Assembly: GCF_002953255.1 (NCBI RefSeq)
Contig: NZ_CP026498.1
Location: 7,153,562-7,217,561 of the forward strand
Source: Streptomyces sp. CB01881
Lineage (GTDB): Bacteria; Actinomycetota; Actinomycetes; Streptomycetales; Streptomycetaceae
Length of the DNA: 64,000 nt
Direction of reading: 5' to 3'
Part shown: positions 18,349 through 27,030 of the stretch, in pieces
Numbering within the stretch: the stretch's first letter is position 1
Layout of the letters: the number at the start of each line of letters is the position of its first letter
Translations under genes and position numbers: made by a program
The notes under the pieces: generated by a model
What the model was told of the DNA's origin: nothing
Databases searched by the model: none
The model's input: only the letters and a program-made list of their open reading frames with translations

Positions 18349-18924
18349 CTACTCGTCGTCGAGGTCCAGGCCGCCGGCGTCGCTGCCGTCCGGGGTACCG
18401 CTGATCGCGTACCCCTGGCGGCGCGCCTCGTAGCAGGCCACCGTCGCGGCGGCCGAGACGTTCAGCGAGCCGACCCGGCCGAGCTGCGGCACGAAGACCA
18501 CCTGGTCGCAGAGGGCCAGCGCGTCGGGGGTGATCCCGCGGTCCTCGTGGCCCAGCACGAAGGCGACCGCCGGGGTCAGCTCGGCGGCGAACATCGGCAC
18601 CGCCTCGTCGGCCAGCTCCAGGCCGACCACCTTGTAGCCGTCCGCCTTCGCGGAGGCCACCGCCTCGGCGACGGTGGGGAAGTGCTCCACCTTGAGGTAC
18701 TTGTCGGTGCCCATCGCGGCCTTCTGCGCACCGGACGAGCGCACCGACGGGGTGTCGCCGGTCAGGTACAGCTTCTCGGCGCCCATCGCGGCGGCGGTCC
18801 GGACCACCGAGCCGACGTTGAACGGCGACTGGAGGTTCTCCAGGATCAGCGCGAGCCGGAACTCGTTGCTGCGCCGCCACTGGCGGTGCAGCCGCTTCAG
18901 TTCGGTCCCGCGGAGCTGCTTCAC
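18349..18924 (-). CDS. TrmH/SpoU-family RNA 2'-O-methyltransferase
   Basis: The 191-residue protein has the SPOUT knot motifs: LILENLQSPFNVGSVVRTAA (motif 1, Asn and Arg), FVLGHEDRGI (motif 2) and VPQLGRVGSLNVSAAATVAC (motif 3, SAM knot). It should methylate a ribose in tRNA or rRNA; the substrate is not readable. GTG 18924 is chosen because it overlaps the stop of the upstream methyltransferase by 4 bp (GTGA) and GAGG lies 9 bp before it. The acidic tail ends GGLDLDDE. Confidence 0.88.
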   Translation of the reverse strand: MKQLRGTELKRLHRQWRRSNEFRLALILENLQSPFNVGSVVRTAAAMGAEKLYLTGDTPSVRSSGAQKAAMGTDKYLKVEHFPTVAEAVASAKADGYKVVGLELADEAVPMFAAELTPAVAFVLGHEDRGITPDALALCDQVVFVPQLGRVGSLNVSAAATVACYEARRQGYAISGTPDGSDAGGLDLDDE

Positions 18925-19562
18925 GACGTCGTACCTCGTCCACTCTCGGGGCCCGCACCCTCGGGGCGGGGCCGCGCTTCCAGAATCCGGAACCCGTTGA
19001 CCGAGGTGACCCGGCTGGTCGGGTAGCCCTGGTCGTTCAGCCACTTCTGCAGCGAGTCCGAGCCCAGGTTCTTCTGCACCACCAGGAAGGCCGAGCCGTC
19101 CGGGGTGAGCCGGCCGAGCCACTGGTGCAGCAGCCGGCGCAGGGCGGCCTTGCCGACCCGGATCGGCGGGTTGGAGTAGATCGCCGCGAACCGCAGGTCC
19201 TCGGGGACGTCCTCCGGAAGGGCCGCCTGCACGTTGCCCAGCCCGAGCGACTCCGCGTTCAGCCGGACCAGCTCCAGCGCGCGGGTGTTCACGTCGACGC
19301 CCCAGACCGGGAGCCGCTTGCGCCGGCTCGCCCAGGTCAGGGTGATCGGGCCGTAGCCGCAGCCGACGTCCAGGATCGGGCCGCGGACCCGCGGCGGCGG
19401 GGCGTGCTCCAGCAGGACCCGGGTGCCCGGGTCCAGCCGGCTGCGGGAGAAGACCCCGGCGTCGGTGGTCAGTTCCAGGGTGAGGTCCGGCAGGGTCACC
19501 GTGATCGGACGGCGCTCGCTGGCGACCTCGGGTGCACCGGTGAAGTAGTGCGAGCCGGACAT
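18921..19562 (-). CDS. RsmC-like class I SAM methyltransferase
   Basis: The 213-residue protein begins MSGSHYFTGAPEVASERRPI, typical of actinobacterial small-subunit rRNA guanine-N2 methyltransferase-like proteins. It has the SAM motif ILDVGCGYGPITLTW and the catalytic NPPI (YSNPPIRVGK), as in RsmC/RsmD N2-guanine enzymes. Two adjacent ATGs (19565, 19562) are possible. At about half the length of E. coli RsmC it keeps only the catalytic domain. It is translationally coupled to the TrmH-type gene, which fits a two-gene RNA modification operon. Confidence 0.85.
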   Translation of the reverse strand: MSGSHYFTGAPEVASERRPITVTLPDLTLELTTDAGVFSRSRLDPGTRVLLEHAPPPRVRGPILDVGCGYGPITLTWASRRKRLPVWGVDVNTRALELVRLNAESLGLGNVQAALPEDVPEDLRFAAIYSNPPIRVGKAALRRLLHQWLGRLTPDGSAFLVVQKNLGSDSLQKWLNDQGYPTSRVTSVNGFRILEARPRPEGAGPESGRGTTS

Positions 19563-19811
19563 CATTTCCCCGTCGTTCGTAAGGGCTTCGGGGCCACCGG
19601 GTGGGTGTGGGTAAGCCCTGCTGGTACGGCACTGATGGTACCCCTGGCGGCCCGGGCCCCGGATCCCGTGCCGCCGGGGACCGGCCGGGCCGCCGGACCC
19701 CGGCAACACGCCGGGAGGCGGGCGGCGCATCGCGTCCGGGCGGCAGCCGACGGATACTTCCAGTACCCGGGGCGGGACCGTGGGAGCCTCCGAGCAGCGA
19801 GGACGGATGCC

Positions 19812-20006
19812 ATGCCGCAGAATCACGAGGACTACCTGGACGAGGTCTCCGAGACGGTGGAGCCGGACGACGCGGCCGAGGAGGGCGACGAGTACGACGA
19901 GCTGGCCGAGCGCCGCGCCCTCGGCGCCGACCCGGCCACCGAGGTCGCCGACGTCGCGGAGCAGAGCCGGATCGTCCAGCTCGACGAGGACGAGTACCGG
20001 GAGTAG
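19812..20006 (+). CDS. Small acidic protein, unknown function
   Basis: A 64-residue, very acidic protein that begins MPQNHEDYLDEVSE and ends QLDEDEYRE. GAGGACGG lies 6-12 bp upstream of the ATG. There is no membrane segment or Cys. Codon use is strongly G/C at third positions, which supports coding. It is transcribed divergently from the RNA methyltransferase pair. Function not recognised. Confidence 0.65.
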   Translation: MPQNHEDYLDEVSETVEPDDAAEEGDEYDELAERRALGADPATEVADVAEQSRIVQLDEDEYRE

Positions 20007-20042
20007 CGGCCCGCTGCGCTCGTCCGGGCCGTGCCCGGTTTC

Positions 20043-20099
20043 GCCCGGACCCGCCGCGCCCGGACCCGCCGCGCCCGGACCCGCCGCGCCCGGACCAGG
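20043..20099. repeat. 15-bp tandem repeat, about 3.8 copies
   Basis: The unit GCCCGGACCCGCCGC repeats head to tail between the convergent ends of the small acidic gene and the large membrane-protein gene. It is one of several short minisatellites at gene ends in this window. Confidence 0.85.
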
Positions 20100-20100
20100 C

Positions 20101-22821
20101 TCAGAGGGCGCCGCGCCGCTGGAGCCAGGTGAACGCCGCCCAGCCCGGCAGCACCGGGAGGACCAGGGTCAGCAGGCGGAAGAGCGCGACGGAGGCCAGC
20201 GCACCGCCCTCCTCCATCGACGCGGTGTGCTCCATCAGTGTCACCAGCGCGCTGTCCACGGCGCCGGCCCCGCCCGGGGTCGGCGCCGCGTTGCCGACCG
20301 CGTTGCCGATCAGGAAGACCACCGCCACCGAGGCGAAGGCCGGCTCCCGCCCGACCGCCCGGGCGCAGCAGTACAGGCACGCCACCAGGCAGAGCGAGAC
20401 CAGCAGCTGGCCGGCGATGCCCACGGCCAGCCGCTGCGGGCTGCGCAGCAGCTCCAGCAGCCGGGGCAGCACCTCGGAGGTCAGCGGCCGCAGCCGGGCG
20501 GTCAGCCAGCGCCGGGCCGGCGGCACGGCCGAGACCCCGGCTAGCAGTACCGCGGCCCCGGCCAGGCCGCCCACGACGGCCGGCAGGGCGTCCAGCTCGG
20601 AGCCGCCGGGTTCCAGTCCCAGCAGGTAGACGAAGGCGCCCAGCTGCAACAGGTGCAGCACCAGGCTGAACAGCTGGCCGACGCCGACGCTGGACAGCGC
20701 CTGGGCGGTCGGGAGGCCGGCCCGCTGGAGGAAGCGGGTGTTCAGGGCCACCCCGCCGACGCCGCCGGGCGAGACCAGCTTCACGAAGGCGCCGGCGACC
20801 TGGGCGAGGACGGCGTGGCGGAAGTCGAGCCGCTCGGGGACGAAGCCGACGAAGCCCATCGCGGCCGTGAAGTGGCTGGCGGTCGCGGCGAGCAGGGCGA
20901 GCACCAGCCAGAGCGGGTCGGCGTCGGCGATGGTGGCGACCGGGTTCTGCTCGCTCGCGAACAGCTGGGGCAGCAGCAGCCACCCGGCCGCCACGCCGCC
21001 GCAGACGGCCATCAGGGTGCGGGGGCGCAGCCGCTCCAGCTTGACCGCCCGCACCGGCGCCTGCGGCCGGGTCCGGAGGACCTCGGCGCGGATGGCGTCG
21101 AGCAGTTCGACGGGCGGCGGCGGGGGAGCGGCGGCCCGGGCCGCCTTGGCTTTGGACGAGGCCTTGGCCAGCGCCCCGGCAGGCGTCCCGGCCGGGGGCG
21201 CGGCCGGGGTCGCGGCGGCCCGCTGGGCGGCCGCGGCGCGCCTGAGGGCGGTGCGGGTGGTACGGGCGAGGGCGATGGGCTGGAGCAGCGGGAGGGCCGC
21301 GCCGACGGCGTCCGGCCCGAGGACGGTCACCGCGCTGCGTACCGCCCGTTCGGCGCCGGTGCGCAGCGCGAGGGTGGTGAGCAGCTGGGCGATGTCGCAC
21401 TGCAGGACCAGTTCGCTCGCCGCGATGTCGCCGTCCGCGAGGTCGACCAGGTGCACCGCGCCGGCCTCGTCCACCAGCAGGGCGGAGGGGACCAGCGCGC
21501 GGTGCGAGATCTCCCGGCGCTGGAGCAGCGAGAGTTGGGTCCAGGCGTCGGTGAGGAGCGCGTCGGTCAGTTCGTCGTCGGCCAGCTGGTCCAGGGTGCG
21601 GCCGGGCAGGCGCTCGTAGGCGACCAGGGCGGTGTCGCGGCCGAGCTCGACGGTGGCGGCGATCCGGCGGGTGCGGACGCCGGCGGCGACGGCCGCGTAC
21701 GAGACCAGGGCCTCGTGTTCCAGCCCGGTGCGCAGGGAGCGCAGGGCCCGGGGGTGCGGCGCGGTGCGCAGTCGCAGCCGGCGCCAGGCGCGCTGGACCA
21801 GCGCGGCGGTGACCGCCTGCCGGTCGAGCAGCTGCACGTCGAGGTCGGGGCGGTCGGCCTCCTGGCGGACCAGGTAGCGGTCGGGGCCGTCCGGGGCGGC
21901 GGCGACCGGGCGCAGGCCCGCCTCGCGCAGGCTGTGCAGGAGCAGGGCCGGCCGGGGCCGCGGGTCGGGGGTGCCGACGGCGTAGCGGGTGCCGTGGGCG
22001 GCGGTCCAGCCGATCAGCAGGCCGAGCAGCAGCGCGGTCGGGGTGGCGTACCCGGCGGCGAGTCCGGCGAGGCCGGAGACGGTGAGGACGATCCGGGGCA
22101 TCCGGCGTTCGCGGGCGCCGGAGGCGGTGAGGAAGGCGAGGACGGGGGCGAGGTAGCCGTAGACGGGTTCGGTGTGGGCGGGGCCGCCGCCGGGCAGCCG
22201 CTGGGTGAGTGCGTGGAGCAGCGAGGCGGGGGCGGCGCCGTCGACCCAGAGGTCGAGGGCGAGCGAGAGCCCGTAGGCGACGACGGCGGCGAGCAGCCCG
22301 TCGGAGAGGTGCTGGAGGGTGCGCCGGCGGTCGGGTGCGGACCCGAGCAGCCGGCGGGCCGCCGAGTACGCCGGGACGAGCAGCAGGGCCGCGGTGGAGA
22401 GTCCGCCGGCGATGCCGGCCAGCGGGCGCGGGACCAGCCGGGCGGCCGCGGCGACGTCGGCGGCGATTCCGCCGATGGTGGCGCGGGCGTAGTCGGCGAG
22501 CAGCAGGCAGAGGGCGATCGCGGCCAGGCCGGCGAGGCACCGGATCAGCGCGACCGGCTGGCGGATCCGGCCGGTGCCGGCCGCGCCGCGGGCGTCCGCG
22601 GTGCCTTCGGTGCCTTCAGTGCCGCGGGGGTCCCTGGCGTCCGCGGTGCCCTCGGCGTGTTCGGGGGCCGCGGTGTCCTCGGTGCCGGAGGCTTCGGCCG
22701 GAGCCGGGATGTCCGGTATGTCCGGCGATATGCCAGGGTCGGTCTGCCCGGATATACCGCCCGCCCGGGCACCGCCGGTGTCGCTGTCTGTTCTCCCCGT
22801 TACAACCGCCACGGTTGGCAT
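20101..22821 (-). CDS. Kinase-like domain fused to a flippase-like (LPG synthase TM/UPF0104) membrane domain
   Basis: The 906-residue protein has a low-complexity Glu/Gly/Thr N-terminus (about 30-85), then several hydrophobic segments (about 90-290). A soluble RIO/APH-like kinase region follows (about 340-520), with VAYERLPGRTLDQL, ISHRALVPSALLVD and VHLVDLADGDIA standing for hinge, catalytic loop and DFG-like segments. The canonical HxD is replaced by HRALVPSAL, so catalysis is doubtful. The C-terminus (about 590-900) is the UPF0104 flippase-like membrane domain, with KLVSPGGVGGVALNTRFLQR and TPGGAGAVDSAL. Actinobacterial relatives are annotated as lysylphosphatidylglycerol synthase TM proteins; the substrate is unknown. 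Confidence 0.8.
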   Translation of the reverse strand: MPTVAVVTGRTDSDTGGARAGGISGQTDPGISPDIPDIPAPAEASGTEDTAAPEHAEGTADARDPRGTEGTEGTADARGAAGTGRIRQPVALIRCLAGLAAIALCLLLADYARATIGGIAADVAAAARLVPRPLAGIAGGLSTAALLLVPAYSAARRLLGSAPDRRRTLQHLSDGLLAAVVAYGLSLALDLWVDGAAPASLLHALTQRLPGGGPAHTEPVYGYLAPVLAFLTASGARERRMPRIVLTVSGLAGLAAGYATPTALLLGLLIGWTAAHGTRYAVGTPDPRPRPALLLHSLREAGLRPVAAAPDGPDRYLVRQEADRPDLDVQLLDRQAVTAALVQRAWRRLRLRTAPHPRALRSLRTGLEHEALVSYAAVAAGVRTRRIAATVELGRDTALVAYERLPGRTLDQLADDELTDALLTDAWTQLSLLQRREISHRALVPSALLVDEAGAVHLVDLADGDIAASELVLQCDIAQLLTTLALRTGAERAVRSAVTVLGPDAVGAALPLLQPIALARTTRTALRRAAAAQRAAATPAAPPAGTPAGALAKASSKAKAARAAAPPPPPVELLDAIRAEVLRTRPQAPVRAVKLERLRPRTLMAVCGGVAAGWLLLPQLFASEQNPVATIADADPLWLVLALLAATASHFTAAMGFVGFVPERLDFRHAVLAQVAGAFVKLVSPGGVGGVALNTRFLQRAGLPTAQALSSVGVGQLFSLVLHLLQLGAFVYLLGLEPGGSELDALPAVVGGLAGAAVLLAGVSAVPPARRWLTARLRPLTSEVLPRLLELLRSPQRLAVGIAGQLLVSLCLVACLYCCARAVGREPAFASVAVVFLIGNAVGNAAPTPGGAGAVDSALVTLMEHTASMEEGGALASVALFRLLTLVLPVLPGWAAFTWLQRRGAL

Positions 22822-22878
22822 GCTCCCATGGCGCCCGCCCGGCCCGCCGGGGAACCGGGCGGGCGCGCCCGCCCGGCG

Positions 22879-23640
22879 TCAGGCCTGCCGGGTCGGCAGG
22901 GCGACCAGGTGGCGCAGGTTGACGTGCCGCGGGCGGGTGACGGTGTAGCCGATCAGGTCGGCGATGTCGTCGGCGGTCAGCGCGGGGATCGCGGCGAACA
23001 TCCCGCCGAGCTGCTCGCGCAGCACCGGGTTGTCGATGTGCCCGCCCAGCTCGGTGTCGGTCAGCCCGGGCTCGATCGCGCTGACCCGGACGTCGCGCGG
23101 GCCCAGCTCGGTGCGGAGCGCGGCGGAGAGCTGGGTGAGCGCGGCCTTGGTGGCGCCGTAGACGGCGTAGTCGGGGAAGACCACGTGCGAGGCGATCGAG
23201 GAGACGTTGACCAGGTCGGCGGTGCGGCCCTCGGCGGCGGCCGCGGTGAGGTCGGGGCTGAAGGCGCGGACGATCCGCAGCGCGCCGGTGAGGTTGGTGT
23301 CGATCATCCGGGTCCACTCGTCGACCCGGCCGTCGGCGAGGGGGTTGGGCAGCATCACGCCCGCGTTGTTGACCACGAGGTCGACCGGACCGTACGCGTC
23401 GTGGACGGCCTTGGCCGCGGCGTCCACCGAGGCCTGGTCGGTGATGTCGGCGGTGACGGCGAGCGCCCGGCCGCCGGCGGCGGTGATCTCGGCGGCCAGC
23501 GCGTCCAGCCGCCCGGTGCGGCGGGCCAGCAGGGCGACGCGGGCGCCGCCGGCAGCGAGCAGGCGGGCGGTGGCCTCGCCCATGCCGCTGGCGGCTCCGG
23601 TGACGACGGCGGTGCGGGTGGCGAGGGCGGGGTAGCTCAT
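22879..23640 (-). CDS. Short-chain dehydrogenase/reductase
   Basis: A 253-residue classical SDR. It has the NADP motif TGAASGMG at about 14-21, NNAG, catalytic Ser in NVSSIAS, and YGATK as the YxxxK pair. ATG 23640 has AGGAG 6 bp upstream; the longer frame upstream is low-complexity. It is divergent from the XRE regulator at 23817, which very likely controls it, as is common for this regulator class. Substrate unknown. Confidence 0.92.
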   Translation of the reverse strand: MSYPALATRTAVVTGAASGMGEATARLLAAGGARVALLARRTGRLDALAAEITAAGGRALAVTADITDQASVDAAAKAVHDAYGPVDLVVNNAGVMLPNPLADGRVDEWTRMIDTNLTGALRIVRAFSPDLTAAAAEGRTADLVNVSSIASHVVFPDYAVYGATKAALTQLSAALRTELGPRDVRVSAIEPGLTDTELGGHIDNPVLREQLGGMFAAIPALTADDIADLIGYTVTRPRHVNLRHLVALPTRQA

Positions 23641-23731
23641 CGGGTGCTCCTGAGGGGTCCGGGCGGGGCTGACGGGGCTGACAGGGACAACCCTGCGCGC
23701 CCGGCGGCCGGCTACCCAGGGCTGCGCCCTT

Positions 23732-23770
23732 CCTGGGAAAGCGGAGCCTGGGAAAGCGGAGCCTGGGAAA
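23732..23770. repeat. 15-bp tandem repeat in a divergent promoter region
   Basis: The unit CCTGGGAAAGCGGAG is present at 23732-23746 and 23747-23761, with a third partial CCTGGGAAA at 23762-23770. It lies about 50 bp before the XRE gene and 90 bp before the SDR gene, where operator sites are expected. Confidence 0.7.
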
Positions 23771-23816
23771 ACCGGTACCACCTTGGCGCCGCCGCTCCCG
23801 GTCTACGCTGCCGGGC

Positions 23817-24704
23817 ATGGAGAACACCGTGGGGGACTTCCTGCGATCGCGCCGCGCCCGCATCCGGCCCGAGGAGGTGGGCCTGCCCTCGCACGGCCGC
23901 CGCCGGGTGCAGGGGCTGCGCCGCGAGGAGGTGGCCCAGCTCGCCGGGGTCAGCGTGGACTACTACATCCGCCTTGAGCAGGGCCGCGGCGGCAGTGCCT
24001 CGGACGCGGTGCTGGACGCGGTGGCGCGGGTGCTGGGGCTGGACGACGTGGAGGCCGCGCACCTGCGCTCGCTGACCCGCCCGTCCAGGACGGCCGCCGT
24101 GCCGCGCGGCCGGCAGCAGGTGCGGGAGGGCACCCGGCTGCTGCTGGACCTGATGCCCGGCGTGCCGGCCTTCGTGCTCGGCCGCCGGATGGACGTGCTC
24201 GCCTGGAACGCCCTCGGCGACGCGGTGCACGGTTTCTCCGCGCGCCCCTCCGGCGAGGCCAACGCGGCCCGGCACGCCTTCCTCGACCCGGCCGCCCGGG
24301 AGTTCTACCCGCAGTGGGAGGCGGTGGCCGCCGAGACCGTCGCCTATCTGCGGCTGGACGCCGGCCGGCACCCGGACGACGCCCGGCTCGCCGCGCTGGT
24401 CGGCGAACTGTCGGTGCGCAGCGAGGAGTTCCGGCGCCTGTGGGCGGACCACCAGGTGAGGCAGAAGACCCACGGGGTCAAGCTGATCCGCCACCCGCTG
24501 GTCGGCGAACTCGACTTCGGTTACGAGACGCTGGCCGTCAACGGCTCCGCCGACCAGCTGCTCGTCGTCTTCACCGCCCGGCCGGGCTCGCCCACCGCGC
24601 AGAAGCTGGCCCTGCTGGCGAGCTGGACGGCCGAGGGTGCTCCGGCCGAGAGTGCTCCGGCCGAGGGCGCTCCGGAGCGGGAAGCCCCGGCCGCCGCGGA
24701 CTGA
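23817..24704 (+). CDS. XRE-family regulator with MmyB-like ligand-binding domain
   Basis: The 295-residue protein has an N-terminal HTH (about residues 8-75, with RVQGLRREEVAQLAGVSVDY and YIRLEQGR) and a C-terminal MmyB/PAS-like domain (about 105-270, with VLGRRMDVLAWNALGDAV and KLIRHPLVGELDFGYETL). In this family the C-terminal pocket can bind a fatty-acid-like ligand, and the usual target is the adjacent divergent SDR gene. The tail is a repetitive Ala/Glu/Pro segment (APAESAPAEGAPE). Confidence 0.92.
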   Translation: MENTVGDFLRSRRARIRPEEVGLPSHGRRRVQGLRREEVAQLAGVSVDYYIRLEQGRGGSASDAVLDAVARVLGLDDVEAAHLRSLTRPSRTAAVPRGRQQVREGTRLLLDLMPGVPAFVLGRRMDVLAWNALGDAVHGFSARPSGEANAARHAFLDPAAREFYPQWEAVAAETVAYLRLDAGRHPDDARLAALVGELSVRSEEFRRLWADHQVRQKTHGVKLIRHPLVGELDFGYETLAVNGSADQLLVVFTARPGSPTAQKLALLASWTAEGAPAESAPAEGAPEREAPAAAD

Positions 24705-24776
24705 CCCGGGGGCATGTCCGACCTGCGGGGCGTGTCTTGGCAGGTGGGCCCGGGCGGCCGTCACTACCCTGCGTGC

Positions 24777-25043
24777 ATGAGCGCCTGCGAAGACCTCACC
24801 GCGGCACCCCTGGACATCGAGCCCCTCCCGCCGACGGACGGCTGCGCCGACTGCGTGGCCCAGGGGCGCCGGGACTGGGTGCACCTGCGGGTCTGCCTGG
24901 ACTGCGGCCACATCGGCTGCTGCGACTTCTCGCCGCAGCGGCACGCCACCGCGCACTTCCACAACAGTTCCCACCCGGTGATCCGCTCGTACGAGCCGGG
25001 GGAGGACTGGCGCTGGTGCTACGTCCACGAGGTCATGGGCTGA
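24777..25043 (+). CDS. UBP-type zinc finger protein
   Basis: The 88-residue protein has CADC, CLDCGHIGCCD, the His ligands in HATAHFHNSSHP, and WCYVHEVMG, which together match the ZnF-UBP fold found alone in many actinobacteria. ATG 24777 starts MSACED. No ubiquitin system is expected in this organism, so the bacterial role is unknown. Confidence 0.85.
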   Translation: MSACEDLTAAPLDIEPLPPTDGCADCVAQGRRDWVHLRVCLDCGHIGCCDFSPQRHATAHFHNSSHPVIRSYEPGEDWRWCYVHEVMG

Positions 25044-25192
25044 GCGGCGTTGCGGGCCGCGTTCTGCGGTGCAGGAACGGGCGAGGTGGCAGGGCGGGCG
25101 AGGTGTAGGGCGGCTAAAATCCGGACATAACGCCCGTGCGGCCCTCCCGGCCGACGCCTGTGCGGCCGGTGACCGCCGAAGGGAGGCCGACG

Positions 25193-25462
25193 ATGACCAA
25201 GTTGATGCCGAGCAGCACGGCCAAGCTCCGCCGGGGCACCCAGGAGCTGCTGGAGCGCCGGGGCATGGCGATGAACCCCGGGCCGATGCCACCACGCCTG
25301 CGCACCAACGCCCCACCCGCGGGCGGCGCCGCGGCCGGCGGCGTCACCTTCCGGCACGGCGGCCGCGACGCCGACGTGGCGGCCATGCACTCCGCCCCGG
25401 CGATGCACGCCGAACTGAAGGGCCACCGGCACCGCGGCGCGGAGAAGCACTCCGCGCACTGA
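25193..25462 (+). CDS. Small basic His-rich protein, unknown
   Basis: An 89-residue protein that starts MTKLMPSSTAKLRRGTQELL with GGGAGG 6 bp upstream. The C-terminal part is rich in His, Met and Ala (HSAPAMHAELKGHRHRGAE). There are no membrane segments. The strong ribosome binding site supports expression, but the family is not recognised. Confidence 0.6.
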   Translation: MTKLMPSSTAKLRRGTQELLERRGMAMNPGPMPPRLRTNAPPAGGAAAGGVTFRHGGRDADVAAMHSAPAMHAELKGHRHRGAEKHSAH

Positions 25463-25522
25463 ACCACTCCGCGCACCGAACCACTGCGCGCCGGAGCACT
25501 CCGCGCACCGGGCGGGACGCGG

Positions 25523-25567
25523 CCGTCGGGGGCGGGGAGCCGAGCACGGGCTCCCCGCCCCCGACGG
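25523..25567. terminator. 18-bp perfect hairpin
   Basis: Arms 25523-25540 and 25550-25567 are perfectly complementary with a 9-base loop. It follows the small His-rich gene and precedes the serine hydrolase, so it is a terminator for the former. Confidence 0.85.
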
Positions 25568-25715
25568 CTGCCCGGGTGGCGGCCCCGGGATCTCTCGGGG
25601 TCGGCTCCGGGCCGCCTGGGGGGCCGTCCCGGATGGCCGCCGCGTCGTACTCCAACAGACTCGTTCCCGGAAAGAGCACGAGCCGCCGGACGAGCCACAG
25701 TTGGAGACCAGCCCG

Positions 25716-26957
25716 ATGAACACCACTCAGCGCCACCGTCGTTGGACCACCCTCGCCGTCTCCGGCGCCTTGCTGGCCGGCGTCGCCGCCGGTGCCGCGA
25801 CACCGGCCCTGGCCGCCGACCGGACGGCGGGCAGCGCGAGTTCGGCCGACGCCGCCGCCCGCCCGGCCGGTCCGCTCGACCGCGAGGCGATGGCGAAGAC
25901 GCTGGCCGGTCTGCCGGACGACGGCATCACCGGCGCGCTGGTCCGGGTCGACGGCAGGGGCGGCCGGTGGGCCGGTACGGCGGGTGACGTCCCGGCGGAC
26001 GCCCGGTTCCGGATCGGCAGCATCTCCAAGGTCTTCACCGCCACCGTGGTGCTCCAGCTCGCCGCCGAGCGGAAGCTCGACCTGGACGGCAGCGTCCAGC
26101 AGTACCTGCCCGGGCTCCTCCCGGCGTCCTACCCGCCGGTCACCGTCGGCCAGTTGCTCGACCACACCAGTGGTCTGCCGGGCGGCGGCGGTCTCACCTC
26201 CGGGGACGGCACCGAGAGTTGGTTCGCCGCGCACAAGGCCGACTCCTGGACGCCCGCCCAGGTGGTCGCGGACGCCGTCAAGCAGCCGATGGGCTTCGCG
26301 CCGGGCACCGCGCAGCAGTACAACGGCATCAACACGTTCGTCGCCGGGATGGTGGTCGAGAAGGTCACCGGCCATACCTTCGCCCGGGAGGTACAGACCC
26401 GGATCGCCCGCCCGCTCGGCCTGCGTGACACCGTCGTCCCGGACCGCGACGACCTCACCCTGACCGGTCCGCACGCGAAGGTCTCCGTGGACGTCGGCGG
26501 CCAGGCGGGCCCCCGGCAGCTGGTGGACGTCACCGAGCAGAGTCCCTGGCCGTGGGCGGAGGGCGGCATGATCTCCTCCGCCGCCGACCTGGACCGGTTC
26601 ATGACCGCGCTGTTCCGCGGCCGGCTGCTGCCGCCCGCCCAGCAGGCCGAACTGTTCGACGTCCCGGACGTGCCCAACCACCGCAACAAGAACTGCGAGA
26701 TCGGCCCGACCGCCGGTCACGCCTGCTTCTCCAAGGGCCTGATGAGCGCCACCCTGCCCAACGGCGTCGTGGTCTGGGGCAAGACCGGCTCCCGCCCCGG
26801 CTACACCAGCGGTGTCTTCGCCACCAAGGACCTCAGCCGCAAGGTGGTCTACTCGATCAACCCGACCGGCATCTCCGGCGCCGAGTTCCCCCGGATGTGG
26901 CAGATCGTGACCACCTCCTTCGGCTCCGGCCAGAAGTACGGCGACCAGCCGGAGTAG
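25716..26957 (+). CDS. Secreted serine hydrolase, class C beta-lactamase / DD-peptidase family
   Basis: The 413-residue precursor has a Sec signal peptide (residues 1-34, RHRRWTTLAVSGALLAG, ending ALA-AD). The SxxK motif is SISK, the YxN equivalent is QQYNG, and WGKTGSRPG supplies the KTG triad. Related streptomycete proteins are D-Ala-D-Ala carboxypeptidase-like or esterase-like enzymes, so resistance should not be assumed. ATG 25716 has GGAGA 8 bp upstream. Two Cys in the C-terminal half (NCEIGP, HACFSK) may form a disulfide. Confidence 0.9.
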   Translation: MNTTQRHRRWTTLAVSGALLAGVAAGAATPALAADRTAGSASSADAAARPAGPLDREAMAKTLAGLPDDGITGALVRVDGRGGRWAGTAGDVPADARFRIGSISKVFTATVVLQLAAERKLDLDGSVQQYLPGLLPASYPPVTVGQLLDHTSGLPGGGGLTSGDGTESWFAAHKADSWTPAQVVADAVKQPMGFAPGTAQQYNGINTFVAGMVVEKVTGHTFAREVQTRIARPLGLRDTVVPDRDDLTLTGPHAKVSVDVGGQAGPRQLVDVTEQSPWPWAEGGMISSAADLDRFMTALFRGRLLPPAQQAELFDVPDVPNHRNKNCEIGPTAGHACFSKGLMSATLPNGVVVWGKTGSRPGYTSGVFATKDLSRKVVYSINPTGISGAEFPRMWQIVTTSFGSGQKYGDQPE

Positions 26958-27030
26958 GGCCGCTGATGTCGGTGGGCTGCGGTACGTTCGTGCCGATCAC
27001 TGGTGGGTGCGGCGGACATGGGGGCGTGCG

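Noticed and set aside
18349..19632. 427-codon frame merging the two RNA methyltransferase genes
   Set aside because: Only the last 191 codons (TrmH-type) are real. The upstream part is an out-of-frame reading of the RsmC-like gene.
25716..26957. Antibiotic-resistance beta-lactamase
   Set aside because: SxxK and KTG motifs fit the wider serine hydrolase/DD-peptidase family, and nothing specific points to beta-lactam hydrolysis.
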